Assembly (NCBI GenBank): GCA_003222395.1
Contig: QHWB01000042.1
Coordinates: 94,776-158,775, forward strand
Direction: 5' to 3'
DNA length: 64,000 bases
Origin: Acidobacteriota bacterium
GTDB taxonomy: Bacteria; Acidobacteriota; Vicinamibacteria; Vicinamibacterales; CAVVIG01
In this document: positions 26,834-34,871 of the stretch, in pieces
Layout: every line of letters begins with the position of its first letter
Numbering within the stretch: the stretch's first letter is position 1
Program-made: the position numbers and the translations under genes
The notes under the pieces: generated by a model
Database searches by the model: none
What the model saw: only the letters and a program-made list of their open reading frames with translations
Told to the model about the DNA's origin: nothing

Positions 26834-27888
26834 TCGATTCGGGCAGTCGATTCCTCAAAGCCTGTCGCCGCCAACCGGTCGACGCCACGCCTGTCTGGTT
26901 CATGCGTCAGGCAGGCCGCTACATGAGCGAGTATCGCGCGCTGCGCGAGCGCTATTCGCTGCTCGATCTGTGCAGAACTCCCGATCTCGCGACTGAAGTC
27001 ACGCTCCAACCCATTCGCCGCATCGAGGTGGACGCAGCCATCCTCTTTTCGGATCTTCTGCTGCCGCTCGAGCCGATGGGCATTCGGTTCGACTTCATTC
27101 GCGGCGAGGGTCCGGCAATCGAGGATCCGCTGCGAACCGAAGCCGACCTGGAGCGCGTTCGGCGCTTCGAGCCGCGTGAACATCTGAGGTACGTGCTCGA
27201 CGCGATCCGGCAGATCAAGCGCGAGCTCGGTGGCCGCGTTCCGCTGATCGGATTTGCCGGCGCGCCGTTCACGCTCGCGTCATACGCGATCGAAGGCGGG
27301 CATTCGAACGCGTTCGCGTACACCAAAGCACTGATGTACGGCTGGCCATCCGCGTGGCATCGCTTCTGCGACACGATCGCCGATGTGATCAGCGAGTACC
27401 TCGTTGCGCAGATCGAAGCCGGCGTCGACGCCGTACAAGTGTTCGACTCGTGGGTCGGCGCCCTGAACGCGGCCGACTATCGCGAGTTCATCCTGCCGCA
27501 CACGAAGAAGATCTTCGATCGCGTCCACGCGCACGCTGCGAACGCCGGGGGCGACGGCGTGCCGACGATTCATTTCGGCGTCGGTACCGGCAGCATCCTC
27601 GGCGATCTGCGCGACGCCGGCGGCGACGTCATCGGCGCCGACTGGCGGACACCGCTCGACGAAGCGTGGCAACGCATCGGCGCCGAGCGCGCGGTTCAGG
27701 GAAATCTCGATCCGACGCTGCTGCTCGGTCCGCTCGACCGCGTGTTCGCCGCCACCGACGACGTGCTTGCGCGTGCGGGCGGCCGGCCGGGACACGTCTT
27801 CAACCTCGGTCATGGCATCCTGCCGACGACTCCGGTTGAACATGTGCAAGCGCTGGCGCGCTATGTTCACCAGAAGACCAGAAGTTGA
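26830..27888 (+). CDS. hemE: Uroporphyrinogen decarboxylase
   Basis: Converts uroporphyrinogen III to coproporphyrinogen III in cytosolic heme synthesis. Family signatures are the N-terminal PVWFMRQAGRYMSEYR, the active-site ILFSDLLLPLEPMG, GFAGAPFTLASYAIEG and the C-terminal NLGHGILPTTPVEHV. The start is uncertain: homologs begin just before FLKACRRQPVD, which here leaves only CTG at 26830 (overlapping the regulator stop as CTGA) or an ATG at 26773 lying 58 codons inside the regulator gene. I prefer the overlap near 26830. hemH and hemG follow, giving the hemE-H-G(Y) order of Bacillus. Confidence 0.93.
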   Translation: MIDSGSRFLKACRRQPVDATPVWFMRQAGRYMSEYRALRERYSLLDLCRTPDLATEVTLQPIRRIEVDAAILFSDLLLPLEPMGIRFDFIRGEGPAIEDPLRTEADLERVRRFEPREHLRYVLDAIRQIKRELGGRVPLIGFAGAPFTLASYAIEGGHSNAFAYTKALMYGWPSAWHRFCDTIADVISEYLVAQIEAGVDAVQVFDSWVGALNAADYREFILPHTKKIFDRVHAHAANAGGDGVPTIHFGVGTGSILGDLRDAGGDVIGADWRTPLDEAWQRIGAERAVQGNLDPTLLLGPLDRVFAATDDVLARAGGRPGHVFNLGHGILPTTPVEHVQALARYVHQKTRS

Positions 27889-27921
27889 TTCAGCGGAGAG
27901 TCGCCACTAACCAAGGGACGA

Positions 27922-28052
27922 GCGAATCATCGCGGCGAGCGCATGAGCGAGCCGCGACAAATGCGTGGCGCCCACTGGACATGCTCCTGCCCTAAGCAGG
28001 CAGGCGCCGCGAATCACCGCGGCGAGCGAATGAGCGAGCCGCGACAGGTGCG
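27922..28052. repeat. Two 44-bp direct repeats with internal palindrome
   Basis: Copies at 27922-27965 and 28009-28052 match in 40 of 44 positions with an 87-bp period. Each contains CGCGGCGAGCG-ATGAGCGAGCCGCG, whose ends can pair as a hairpin. They fill the hemE-hemH gap and resemble a REP-type extragenic element. Confidence 0.65.
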
Positions 28053-28059
28053 CGGGGGT

Positions 28060-28067
28060 GGGGCCCC
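28060..28067. promoter_or_regulatory. GGGGCCCC palindrome before hemH
   Basis: A perfect palindrome 16 nt before the hemH ATG, followed by GCG and an A-rich stretch. Two more GGGGCCCC copies precede hemG (29076-29083 and 29103-29110), the last in a similar arrangement. It could be an operator, an mRNA structure, or part of a dispersed repeat. Confidence 0.35.
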
Positions 28068-28083
28068 GCGCACAGAGTAATAA

Positions 28084-28971
28084 ATGTTGATGGCGACACG
28101 CACTGGTGTCCTGTTAATGGCGCACGGCACTCCCGCCTCGATGGACGAGATGCCGGAGTACCTGAAGCTCGTTCGCGGCGGCCGTCCGGCGTCCGATGAA
28201 CTCGTCGCCGAGATGCGGCACAACTACCAGGCGATCGGAGGCCGGTCGCCGCTGACCGACATCACGCAGGCGCAGGCCGATGCGCTGCAGGCGCGTCTCG
28301 GTCGCGAGGTTCCGGTTGCGGTCGGCATGCGCAACTGGACGCCGTTGATCAACGACGCGCTCGCCGGGCTCGCTCGGGCCGGCGTGACGCGGGCGATTGG
28401 CATTCCGCTCGCGCCGCAGTTTTCGACGCTCAGCGTGCAGAAGTACATCGACGCCGCGACTGCTGCCCTTCCGGCCGGAATGACATTCGAGGCCGTCGAG
28501 TCGTTCCACGCACATCCGCTGCTGCTCGACGCGTTCGCCGAGCGAGTGCGCGCGGCGGCGCCCAAATCCGACGAGCTCGTCGTGTTCACCGCGCACAGCC
28601 TGCCGAAACGCGTCATCGACGCCGGCGACCCGTATGCCGATGAAGTGGCGGCCACCGCGCAAGGCGTCGCCGCGCGGACAGGGCTGAGCAGATACGAATG
28701 CGCTTACCAGAGCGCGGGACGGACGCCGGAGCCGTGGATTGGTCCGGATCTGTCGGAACTGATCGACGAGCAGTCAGGCAAGGGCGTCCGCAAGTTTCTG
28801 GTCGTGCCAATCGGCTTCGTCTGCGATCACACGGAGATCCTGTTCGACGTCGACGTCCAGGCGGCGCGTACGGCGCGCGAGTTCTCGACATCGCTCCGAC
28901 GAACCGAATCGCTGAACACGTCGCCCACGTTTATCGCTATGCTGGAACAGCTAGTGAGACAGTGGCTGTGA
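28084..28971 (+). CDS. hemH: Ferrochelatase
   Basis: A 295-residue enzyme inserting ferrous iron into the porphyrin ring in the last steps of heme synthesis. Catalytic His171 (VVFTAHSLPKR) and Glu251 (CDHTEILFDVD) are present, with family segments VLLMAHGTP near the N-terminus and IPLAPQFSTLS. Whether it uses protoporphyrin or coproporphyrin III cannot be settled from sequence. The gene order resembles bacteria using the coproporphyrin route, but no chdC/hemQ gene lies in the window. No clear Shine-Dalgarno precedes the ATG; an ATG two codons downstream is an alternative. Confidence 0.93.
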   Translation: MLMATRTGVLLMAHGTPASMDEMPEYLKLVRGGRPASDELVAEMRHNYQAIGGRSPLTDITQAQADALQARLGREVPVAVGMRNWTPLINDALAGLARAGVTRAIGIPLAPQFSTLSVQKYIDAATAALPAGMTFEAVESFHAHPLLLDAFAERVRAAAPKSDELVVFTAHSLPKRVIDAGDPYADEVAATAQGVAARTGLSRYECAYQSAGRTPEPWIGPDLSELIDEQSGKGVRKFLVVPIGFVCDHTEILFDVDVQAARTAREFSTSLRRTESLNTSPTFIAMLEQLVRQWL

Positions 28972-29075
28972 CGTTCTGTTCTACATACACGCGACGGCTA
29001 CAGCCCGAGCGTGTCTGCGCGTCACAGCCTTGGGCTGTTGCGAGGCGCGCACGCGCCGAGCAACCGCGCCGGAGT

Positions 29076-29110
29076 GGGGCCCCGGCGCGAGTAGGCAATG
29101 ATGGGGCCCC
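29076..29110. promoter_or_regulatory. Paired GGGGCCCC palindromes before hemG
   Basis: Two copies of GGGGCCCC 27 bp apart, centred 44 and 17 nt before the hemG ATG. The proximal copy is followed by ACGCGAATAAGAA-ATG, similar in layout to the hemH leader (GCGCACAGAGTAATAA-ATG). The rest of the 152-bp hemH-hemG gap is GC-rich with short inverted repeats. Confidence 0.35.
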
Positions 29111-29123
29111 ACGCGAATAAGAA

Positions 29124-30536
29124 ATGTTAGATTGCGTCATCGTCGGCGGCGGCATCGCCGGCCTCGCCTCGGCATACGAGCTGTCGCGACGCGGAGTGTC
29201 GTTCGTGCTGCTCGAACGAGCGGCGCGGGCCGGCGGAGTCATCCTCAGCGAAGAAATCGACGGGTTCGTGATCGACGGCGGACCTGACGCGCTCCTGATT
29301 CAGAAACCCGACGGGATCAAGCTGTGCGAAGAGCTCGGCCTCGGCGATCGACTCGTGTCGACGAAGCCGCCGCGTCTTGCGTACATCCAACGCGGCGGAC
29401 AGCTGCATGCGCTGCCGGCCGCGTCGGTGCTGGGGATTCCGACGCGCGTCGGACCGTTCGTCTCGACGCGTCTGTTCTCGTGGCTCGGCAAGCTTCGAAT
29501 GGGCGCCGAGCTGTTCGTGCCGGCACGGCGAGATGAAGGTGATGAATCGATCGGGTCCTTCATGACGCGGCGCTTCGGCCGCGAAGCAACCACGTATCTC
29601 GCGGAGCCGCTGCTGGCCGGCATCCACGCCGGCGACGTGGATCGACTCTCCATTCGCGCGCTCTTTCCGCGATTCGTGGAGGCCGAGCGGACGCACGGCA
29701 GCCTGTTGAAGGCATTCCGCTCCAATCCGAATCCCGCCAGTCCTGCGAATCCCGAATCCCAAATCCCGAATCCCGGGAAAGGCAACGGCGCGTTCAAATC
29801 GCTCGCCGGCGGCCTTTCGGAGCTCATTCGTGCGCTCGTCTCGGTCCTTCCGTCCGGATCGATCTGTTTGAACTCGACCGTGTCGCGAATCACGGAGCAG
29901 CGCGAACACGGATCGTTTCGCGTCGAGCGCGCGAGCGGCGATGCGATCGCGGCGCGTGCGGTCGTCATCGCGACGCCGGCCTATGCGACCTCATCGCTGA
30001 CGCGAGAGTTGGACGGCGAGATTTCGGGCATCTTCAGCGAAATCCGGTATGCGTCCGCCGCCACCATCGTGCTCGCGTTTCCGCGCCGGGCGGTGGCGCA
30101 TCCGCTGAACGGATCCGGGTTCGTCGTGCCGCGTGTGGAGAACACAGGCATCATGGCGGCATCGTGGCTGTCGTCGAAGTGGCCCGACCGCGCCCCGGAC
30201 GACAAGGTGTTGCTGCGGACGTTCGTCGGCGGCGCGCGCGACCCGAAGGCGCTCGAGGAGTCGGACGCCGAGCTGGTGTCGCGCTCGATGCGCGCGCTTC
30301 GTCCGCTGCTCGGAATCACCGGCGAGCCGCTGCTCTCGCGCGTCTACCGCTGGGATCGCGCCAACGCGCAGCACGAGGTGGGACATCTGGATCGCGTGGC
30401 GGCGATCGAGCGCGCGTTGACGCATCATCCCGGATTGTTCGTCACCGGCAGCGGATTCCGCGGCACCGGCATTCCCGACTGCGTGGCCGACGGGCGTGCA
30501 ACCGGTAAGCAGCTTGCCGAATGGCTCCGCGCCTGA
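29124..30536 (+). CDS. hemG: Protoporphyrinogen/coproporphyrinogen oxidase, oxygen-dependent type
   Basis: A 470-residue FAD enzyme (HemG/HemY/CgoX type) aromatising the porphyrinogen ring. The N-terminus VIVGGGIAGLASAYELSRRG is the dinucleotide fold; DGGPDALL and the C-terminal GSGFRGTGIPDCVADG are family hallmarks. Unusually, residues ~202-222 (SNPNPASPANPESQIPNPG) are encoded by an AATCCCG minisatellite at about 29,730-29,775 that stays in frame and adds a Pro/Asn-rich loop. The stop overlaps the start of the following methyltransferase-like gene by 16 nt. Some nomenclatures call this hemY. Confidence 0.92.
   Translation: MLDCVIVGGGIAGLASAYELSRRGVSFVLLERAARAGGVILSEEIDGFVIDGGPDALLIQKPDGIKLCEELGLGDRLVSTKPPRLAYIQRGGQLHALPAASVLGIPTRVGPFVSTRLFSWLGKLRMGAELFVPARRDEGDESIGSFMTRRFGREATTYLAEPLLAGIHAGDVDRLSIRALFPRFVEAERTHGSLLKAFRSNPNPASPANPESQIPNPGKGNGAFKSLAGGLSELIRALVSVLPSGSICLNSTVSRITEQREHGSFRVERASGDAIAARAVVIATPAYATSSLTRELDGEISGIFSEIRYASAATIVLAFPRRAVAHPLNGSGFVVPRVENTGIMAASWLSSKWPDRAPDDKVLLRTFVGGARDPKALEESDAELVSRSMRALRPLLGITGEPLLSRVYRWDRANAQHEVGHLDRVAAIERALTHHPGLFVTGSGFRGTGIPDCVADGRATGKQLAEWLRA
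29730..29777. repeat. In-frame AATCCCG minisatellite inside hemG
   Basis: Tandem copies of AATCCCG and AATCCCGCCAG-like variants within the coding frame of hemG, giving a repeated N-P motif. It has the look of the intergenic minisatellites elsewhere in the window. Confidence 0.7.
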
Positions 30537-31147
30537 TTTCCGCTCTCGCGATCGCCGTCGCTCTTGCCGCTTCGGTGCAATCCACGGTGGCGCAGACGGC
30601 GCAGCAGCAGTCGGTGCTCCAGCAAATCCGGCAACTCGATCGGGATCAGCTCTCGGTCTCCGAAGAGGACGGCCGGTTCCTCCGCGTGACGGTCGTCTCG
30701 TCCGGCGCCCGGCGCGCGCTCGAAATCGGCGGCGCGTACGGTTACAGCGCCATCTGGATAGGGCTCGGGCTGCGCGAAACCGGCGGTCGTCTCACCAGCA
30801 TCGAATACGACCCGGCGCGCGCGAAGATCGCAGCCGACAACATCCGGCGCGCCGGCCTCTCGGACGTCGTCACCGTCATCTCCGGCGACGCGTTTCAACA
30901 GATTCCCAAGCTCGAAGGGCCGTTCGATTTCGTCTTCCTCGACGCCTGGAAGCGCGACTACAAGCGCTTCCTGGACCTGGTGCTGCCGCGCATGCCGCCG
31001 CGCGGCGTGCTCGTCGCGCACAACGTCGTCAACAAGCGCGCCGAGATGGGCGACTTTCTCGACGCCATCTTGCAGAGTCCCGAGCTCGTCTCCACCATCG
31101 TCTCGCCGTCGGGCGAAGGCATGTCGGTGTCGGTGAAGCTCCGGTGA
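30521..31147 (+). CDS. Exported class I SAM methyltransferase-like protein
   Basis: A 208-residue protein resembling caffeoyl-CoA/catechol O-methyltransferases: ALEIGGAYGYSAIWIG is the SAM-binding glycine loop, LTSIEYDP binds the ribose, and DFVFLDAWKRDY carries the metal-binding Asp. It nevertheless opens with an apparent signal peptide (RLISALAIAVALAASVQSTVAQ), odd for an enzyme needing cytosolic SAM. Either the N-terminus is a membrane anchor or the start is mis-set, but no later start keeps the full domain well. It overlaps hemG upstream and the arginase gene downstream (GTGA), so the three are translationally linked. Confidence 0.82.
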   Translation: MAPRLISALAIAVALAASVQSTVAQTAQQQSVLQQIRQLDRDQLSVSEEDGRFLRVTVVSSGARRALEIGGAYGYSAIWIGLGLRETGGRLTSIEYDPARAKIAADNIRRAGLSDVVTVISGDAFQQIPKLEGPFDFVFLDAWKRDYKRFLDLVLPRMPPRGVLVAHNVVNKRAEMGDFLDAILQSPELVSTIVSPSGEGMSVSVKLR

Positions 31148-32055
31148 AAGCCGTCCACATCATCGGCGTGCCGCTGGATCTCGGCGGCAACCGCCGCGGC
31201 GTCGACATGGGACCGTCCGCGCTCCGGATCGCCGGACTCGGCGAACGCATCACCGCCCTCGGCTGCGCGCTCGTCGACAAAGGCGATCTGCCGACGCCGA
31301 TTCCCGAAACGCAGGAGCTCCGCGACGAGCGCAAGAAGTACATCCGCGACATCGCCAGGGTGTGCCAGAAGTTGTATCAGACGGCGTTGTCGTCGCTCGA
31401 CGAAGGGGCGATGCCGATCGTTCTCGGCGGCGACCACAGCCTGGCGGCTGGATCGGCGGCGGCGGCGGCGGAATGGGCGAAGAAAACGAAAGAGCTGCCG
31501 CTGGGACTGCTGTGGATCGACGCCCACGGCGACATGAACACGCCGGCCACGTCGCTTTCTGGGAACGTCCACGGCATGCCGCTCGCCGCGCTGCTCGGCT
31601 CCGAACCGGTCGAGCTCTCGAAGATCGGCACGTTCTCGCCGAAGGTGCTGCCGGCTCACACCGCCATCATCGGCGTCCGCAACCTCGACGAGCGCGAAAA
31701 AATCGCGGTGCGCGATTCGCAGGTGCACGTCTTCACCATGAAGGACATCGATCGGCAGGGTATCGCGTCGGTCGTGGAACAGGCCGTCAACCTCGCGGGC
31801 AACGGCACGGCCGGCATCCATGTCTCCTTCGACATGGACGTGTGCGATCCGATGATTGCGCCGGGCGTGGGGACGCCGGTCAAAGGCGGCCTCGACTATC
31901 GCGAAGCGCACATGGTGATGGAGATCGTCGCCGACTCGGGGCTGCTCACCTCGCTCGATCTCGTCGAAGTGAATCCCACGCTGGACATGCAGAACGCGAC
32001 CGCGCAGCTCGGCACCGAGCTTGCGCTGTCAGCTTTGGGGATGAAGATTCTGTAG
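31144..32055 (+). CDS. rocF: Arginase
   Basis: A 303-residue ureohydrolase cleaving L-arginine to ornithine and urea. The binuclear manganese motifs are intact: GGDHS (95-99), DAHGDMN (126-132), NVHGMP and SFDMDVCDP near residue 230. The spacing and VPLDLGGNRRGVDMGP N-terminus fit arginase rather than agmatinase. The GTG at 31144 overlaps the TGA of the methyltransferase-like gene; a longer open frame starting at 30496 is a shadow of that gene. It is followed by a repeat-built hairpin that probably ends the transcript. Confidence 0.92.
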   Translation: MKAVHIIGVPLDLGGNRRGVDMGPSALRIAGLGERITALGCALVDKGDLPTPIPETQELRDERKKYIRDIARVCQKLYQTALSSLDEGAMPIVLGGDHSLAAGSAAAAAEWAKKTKELPLGLLWIDAHGDMNTPATSLSGNVHGMPLAALLGSEPVELSKIGTFSPKVLPAHTAIIGVRNLDEREKIAVRDSQVHVFTMKDIDRQGIASVVEQAVNLAGNGTAGIHVSFDMDVCDPMIAPGVGTPVKGGLDYREAHMVMEIVADSGLLTSLDLVEVNPTLDMQNATAQLGTELALSALGMKIL

Positions 32056-32137
32056 ACCGAAAAGTCAAAGTCCGAAGTCGGAAGTAAGAAGTCTGAAGTC
32101 GGTACTTCAGACTTCAGACTTCGGACTTCAGACTTGA
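32056..32137. terminator. Repeat-built bidirectional terminator
   Basis: The gap between two converging genes is made of GAAGTCTGAAGTC-like units. A perfect 12-bp stem (32088-32099 with 32104-32115) closes a 4-nt loop, and outer repeat units can extend it. The location between facing stop codons suggests termination in both directions. Confidence 0.6.
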
Positions 32138-32773
32138 TTAGCCGATGCTGATATTGGCGTAGCCGCGCTCCTGGGCGCGCGTCACCGCGACGACGCCGGC
32201 CGGGACGAAATGGCTCGGTCCGAGCGTATTCGACGTCAGCTCCTTGCGCACGTCCTCGGGCTTCGCGTCGGTCTGCTGCGCGATCAGGTTCACGAGCGCG
32301 CGCGTCGTCCGGTTGCACACGGCGAGCTGCAGCCCCTGGGCGAACAGCGCCGTCAACCGGCGACCGTGGATGTTCGTGGTCGGCGCCTCCTTCGTGGTCG
32401 GATCGACCCACTCCATCCGCCGGGAGAAAACCTTTCCGTACTTCGCCCACATCGCGTCGTTGAACGCGAACGGCGTCGTATGGTGACGCACGCAGATGAC
32501 GACCGCCATGTCCTTGGTCGGCACGTCGTAGTCGGTCTTGTTGGTCTCGAAGATGTTCCCGGCGAACTGGACCGCGTCGGGAAACCGCTCCGCGTTCCAC
32601 GTATCGAAGATGACGCGATGCTTCGCCGCGTTGTCGGCGAGCCATTCGTCTTGCTCGTGGTGCGCCGCCTCCCACGCGCGCGGCCGCGACGTCGACGATG
32701 ACTGCGGCGGCTGGAGGCCGAACGCCGCCGTGGCCGCCGAGAAACGCGAGAGAAATGAACGGCGCAGCATCAT
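32138..32773 (-). CDS. Tat-exported DsrE-like protein
   Basis: A 211-residue protein with a twin-arginine leader (LRRSFLSRFSAATAAFG) behind GAGGAG. The mature part looks like a DsrE/DsrF-type sulfur-relay fold: MAVVICVRHHTTPFAF, LTALFAQGLQLAVCNRT and the closing FVPAGVVAVTRAQERGYA pattern. The single Cys in LAVCN sits where active members carry a sulfur-binding Cys. A periplasmic role in sulfur or redox chemistry is an inference. It lies 7 bp downstream of a response regulator gene on the same strand and probably shares its transcript. Confidence 0.75.
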   Translation of the reverse strand: MMLRRSFLSRFSAATAAFGLQPPQSSSTSRPRAWEAAHHEQDEWLADNAAKHRVIFDTWNAERFPDAVQFAGNIFETNKTDYDVPTKDMAVVICVRHHTTPFAFNDAMWAKYGKVFSRRMEWVDPTTKEAPTTNIHGRRLTALFAQGLQLAVCNRTTRALVNLIAQQTDAKPEDVRKELTSNTLGPSHFVPAGVVAVTRAQERGYANISIG

Positions 32774-32780
32774 AGACTCC

Positions 32781-33173
32781 TCACGGATGTACCTTCTGAG
32801 GATTCGATCCGGATTCGGCGAGCATCTCGTCCAGCGTTTCGACCAGCAGCACGAGCGAGTACGGTTTCTCGATCAGCCGCGTCAGCGGCCGCACGCGTTC
32901 GAGCTCCGCCGATTCCGAGGGGACGCCGGAAAAAATGATCACCGGGACGTCGGTCGGCGCCGCCATCACGACGTCGCGTCCCGATCCGCGGCGCAACCGG
33001 AGATCGATGACGGCGGCGACGACACGATTCTTCCGCAGTTGATCGAGACCCTCGTCGGAGGTCTCCGCGGTCACGACCGCGAAGCCGTGCATCTCGAGAA
33101 ACTTCACCAGCGGGCGCCGAACGGAGACGTCGTCTTCGACGACGAGTACGAGACGCGCGGATTCTCTGGTCAT
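32781..33173 (-). CDS. Single-domain response regulator
   Basis: A 130-residue receiver domain: EDD (13-15), phospho-acceptor D57 in VIDLRLRRG, Ser in IIFSGVP at the switch position and Lys in LIEKPYS. There is no output domain. A TATAAT on the minus strand near 33,213 is the likely promoter; it lies back to back with the tRNA-Lys promoter. It is not clearly related in sequence to the regulator at 26426 beyond the family fold. Confidence 0.87.
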   Translation of the reverse strand: MTRESARLVLVVEDDVSVRRPLVKFLEMHGFAVVTAETSDEGLDQLRKNRVVAAVIDLRLRRGSGRDVVMAAPTDVPVIIFSGVPSESAELERVRPLTRLIEKPYSLVLLVETLDEMLAESGSNPQKVHP

Positions 33174-33223
33174 CGGTTCAGTGGTTCAGTGCGGGGGCGC
33201 GGACGCGTTCGATTATAGCGTAG

Positions 33224-33229
33224 TACAAT
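33224..33229 (+). promoter_or_regulatory. -10 box of tRNA-Lys
   Basis: TACAAT 16 nt before the tRNA 5' end, identical to the hexamer before tRNA-Glu at 58103-58108 and before several protein genes. Confidence 0.6.
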
Positions 33230-33245
33230 CGACGTTTTGCCGGCC

Positions 33246-33320
33246 GGGCCCCTAGCTCAGTGGTAGAGCACGTGACTTTTAATCACGGTGTCCCGGGTTC
33301 GATCCCCGGGGGGCCCACCA
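33246..33320 (+). tRNA. tRNA-Lys (anticodon TTT)
   Basis: A full cloverleaf: acceptor GGGCCCC/GGGGCCC, D-arm GCTC...GAGC, anticodon stem CGTGA/TCACG with loop CTTTTAA (anticodon TTT), T-arm CCGGG-TTCGATC-CCCGG, and an encoded CCA. The 3' half from 33274 is duplicated at 42437, marking the integration site of a genomic island. The intact copy stays joined to its own promoter. Confidence 0.97.
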
Positions 33321-34617
33321 GCTTCGAAATCGTTGGGCTGCCGAACCTTGCTGTCAGATGCGGATTCCGAATCTGCCCTGTCGACGCCGTTCGGAGCGCG
33401 CGTTTGTGAAGCGGATGTGAAAGATTTGCCAGATTCCAGCCGTGCCGCCGCTGCCTGTAGCGCCGCGAACGTGTGGTTGTCGTAACGCTCCGTCGTGACG
33501 ATCGACGCGTGGCCCAGCAGGTCGCGGACTTGCGACAGCGGAACTCCGCGTTCGACCAGCCGCGAGGCGTACTCGTGCCGCAGGTCATGCCAGTGCAGAT
33601 TGATTGCTCTGAATGCGGCGTGCGATTCCTGCGTCAGCGGTTGTTGCTCCCCTTCTCCCATTCAGGCTGATGTCCGCTGGCGCGCAGGATGGTCGTCTCC
33701 CACGCTTTTCGGAAATGGCGAACGGGTTCGCCGGCGGCGTTTGAAAAGACCGCGACGTCGTCCCCTTTCGTTTCGTTCGCATCGTCGAGCCGCAGCCACT
33801 CCAGCACAGCCTTCAACCGAAGCGTCGCGATCGGCAGCATTCTGGTTCGGCCGCTCTTTGTCGTCTCCCCTCTCAACGTGATCACCTGGTTGGTCCAATC
33901 GACGTCGCCGAACGTCAACGCCAACATCTCGCCACGGCGCATGCCTGTGTCGAGCGCACACACGATCATCGCTCTCAAAAGAGGGGGAGCTGCATCGAGC
34001 AGCTGGCGTTCCTCATCCTCCGACACACGGCGCCGCCGCTTGTTGTCCTCCCGAAACAGGCGAATCAGCGTCGCAGATCCTCGTCGAAACGGCGTGCGCT
34101 CGAGGTACTCGCGCGCCACAGCCCAATTGAACATGTGCCGGAGCTGCGCAAGACGGCGGTTGATTGACGCGGGACTCAGCGTGCGGTCCGCCTGACGATT
34201 GACCACCCGCGGCTTGCGCAAATCGCCGATGAAGTCCTCCACGTCCGCCGTCTTGATTGCGACGATCTCCTTCGGTCCAAAGAATTCCCGCAGCGGCTTC
34301 AGTCGGTACTCGATATCAGCAGCGGTGCGCAAGCCACGCGGCTTCACGTACCGTTCCACGTAGCGATCCGCGAGCTCGTCGAACGTCCGCAGGCCGTCGC
34401 GCCGATCCTCTTCAGGCGATACGCGGCCGTCGCGCACGGCCTGTCGAAAGCGTTCGTAGATCGCCTGCGCCTGCTGCTTGGACCTGATATCTTCATCGGC
34501 CCATTTCGACAGGCTCGTCCGGTGGAGCGTTGCACGGTGCTGAAAGCTGCCGTGCCACTCGTGTTCGCAACGATCGCGGCTGCGACCTTTGTGCTGACAG
34601 CGTTTATACAGTCCCAT
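33257..34617 (-). pseudogene. int: Island tyrosine integrase, split by a frameshift
   Basis: Starts at ATG 34617 (GGAGGAG upstream) and runs in one frame to a TGA at 33634; the rest continues in another frame to 33257. The first part has the N-terminal SAM-like DNA-binding domain and the first catalytic Arg (LDTGMRRGEML) with Lys in TTKSGRTRMLP. The second part carries HDLRHEYASRL, LLGHASIVTT and the nucleophile Tyr in ERYDNH. The break lies near 33,636-33,700, by an AAGGGGAG run, so slippage, mutation or a sequencing error are all possible. The last ~20 codons read antisense through tRNA-Lys, as is usual for tRNA-integrated elements. Confidence 0.85.
33274..33322. repeat. attL: 49-bp repeat in tRNA-Lys 3' half
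   Basis: From the anticodon stem to two bases beyond CCA. It matches 42437-42485 in 48 of 49 positions (one G/A difference in the T-stem), after which the two sequences diverge. This is the left boundary of the island. Confidence 0.9.
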
Positions 34618-34640
34618 GCCGTTGCTCCTCCGCTCCGTTG

Positions 34641-34871
34641 TCACGATATCGCATTCTGGTTCTCGCGCTGAGCGCCACGTTCGGGCCTTCCCTCTGCCCC
34701 ACGCGCGTGCTGTTCCAGCCACGCGTCGATCCATGCCGGTTTGAGACGAATGGCTCGACGTCCACCAACACGTGCGTGACGCAGCTCGCCACGCTCGCAG
34801 GCGGTGTAGATCGTGTCACGGCTGACACCGGAATACTCTGCGGCCTCGGCAACGTTCAACCAGGTCTTCAT
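34641..34871 (-). CDS. Excisionase-family helix-turn-helix protein
   Basis: A 76-residue protein from ATG 34871. MKTWLNVAEAAEYSGVSRDT and the wing-like RHARVGGRRAIRLK fit the MerR-type excisionase fold that recognises element ends and steers the integrase toward excision. It lies 23 bp upstream of the integrase on the same strand, the expected xis-int operon. An open frame extends upstream to 35003 but lacks a ribosome site and similarity. Confidence 0.85.
   Translation of the reverse strand: MKTWLNVAEAAEYSGVSRDTIYTACERGELRHARVGGRRAIRLKPAWIDAWLEQHARGAEGRPERGAQRENQNAIS

Noticed and set aside
27922..28052. CRISPR array
   Set aside because: Only two repeats with 87-bp period, internal mismatches, no cas genes.
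33257..33320. tRNA-overlapping end of the integrase frame as an error
   Set aside because: Reading into the tRNA is normal for integrases of tRNA-targeted elements.
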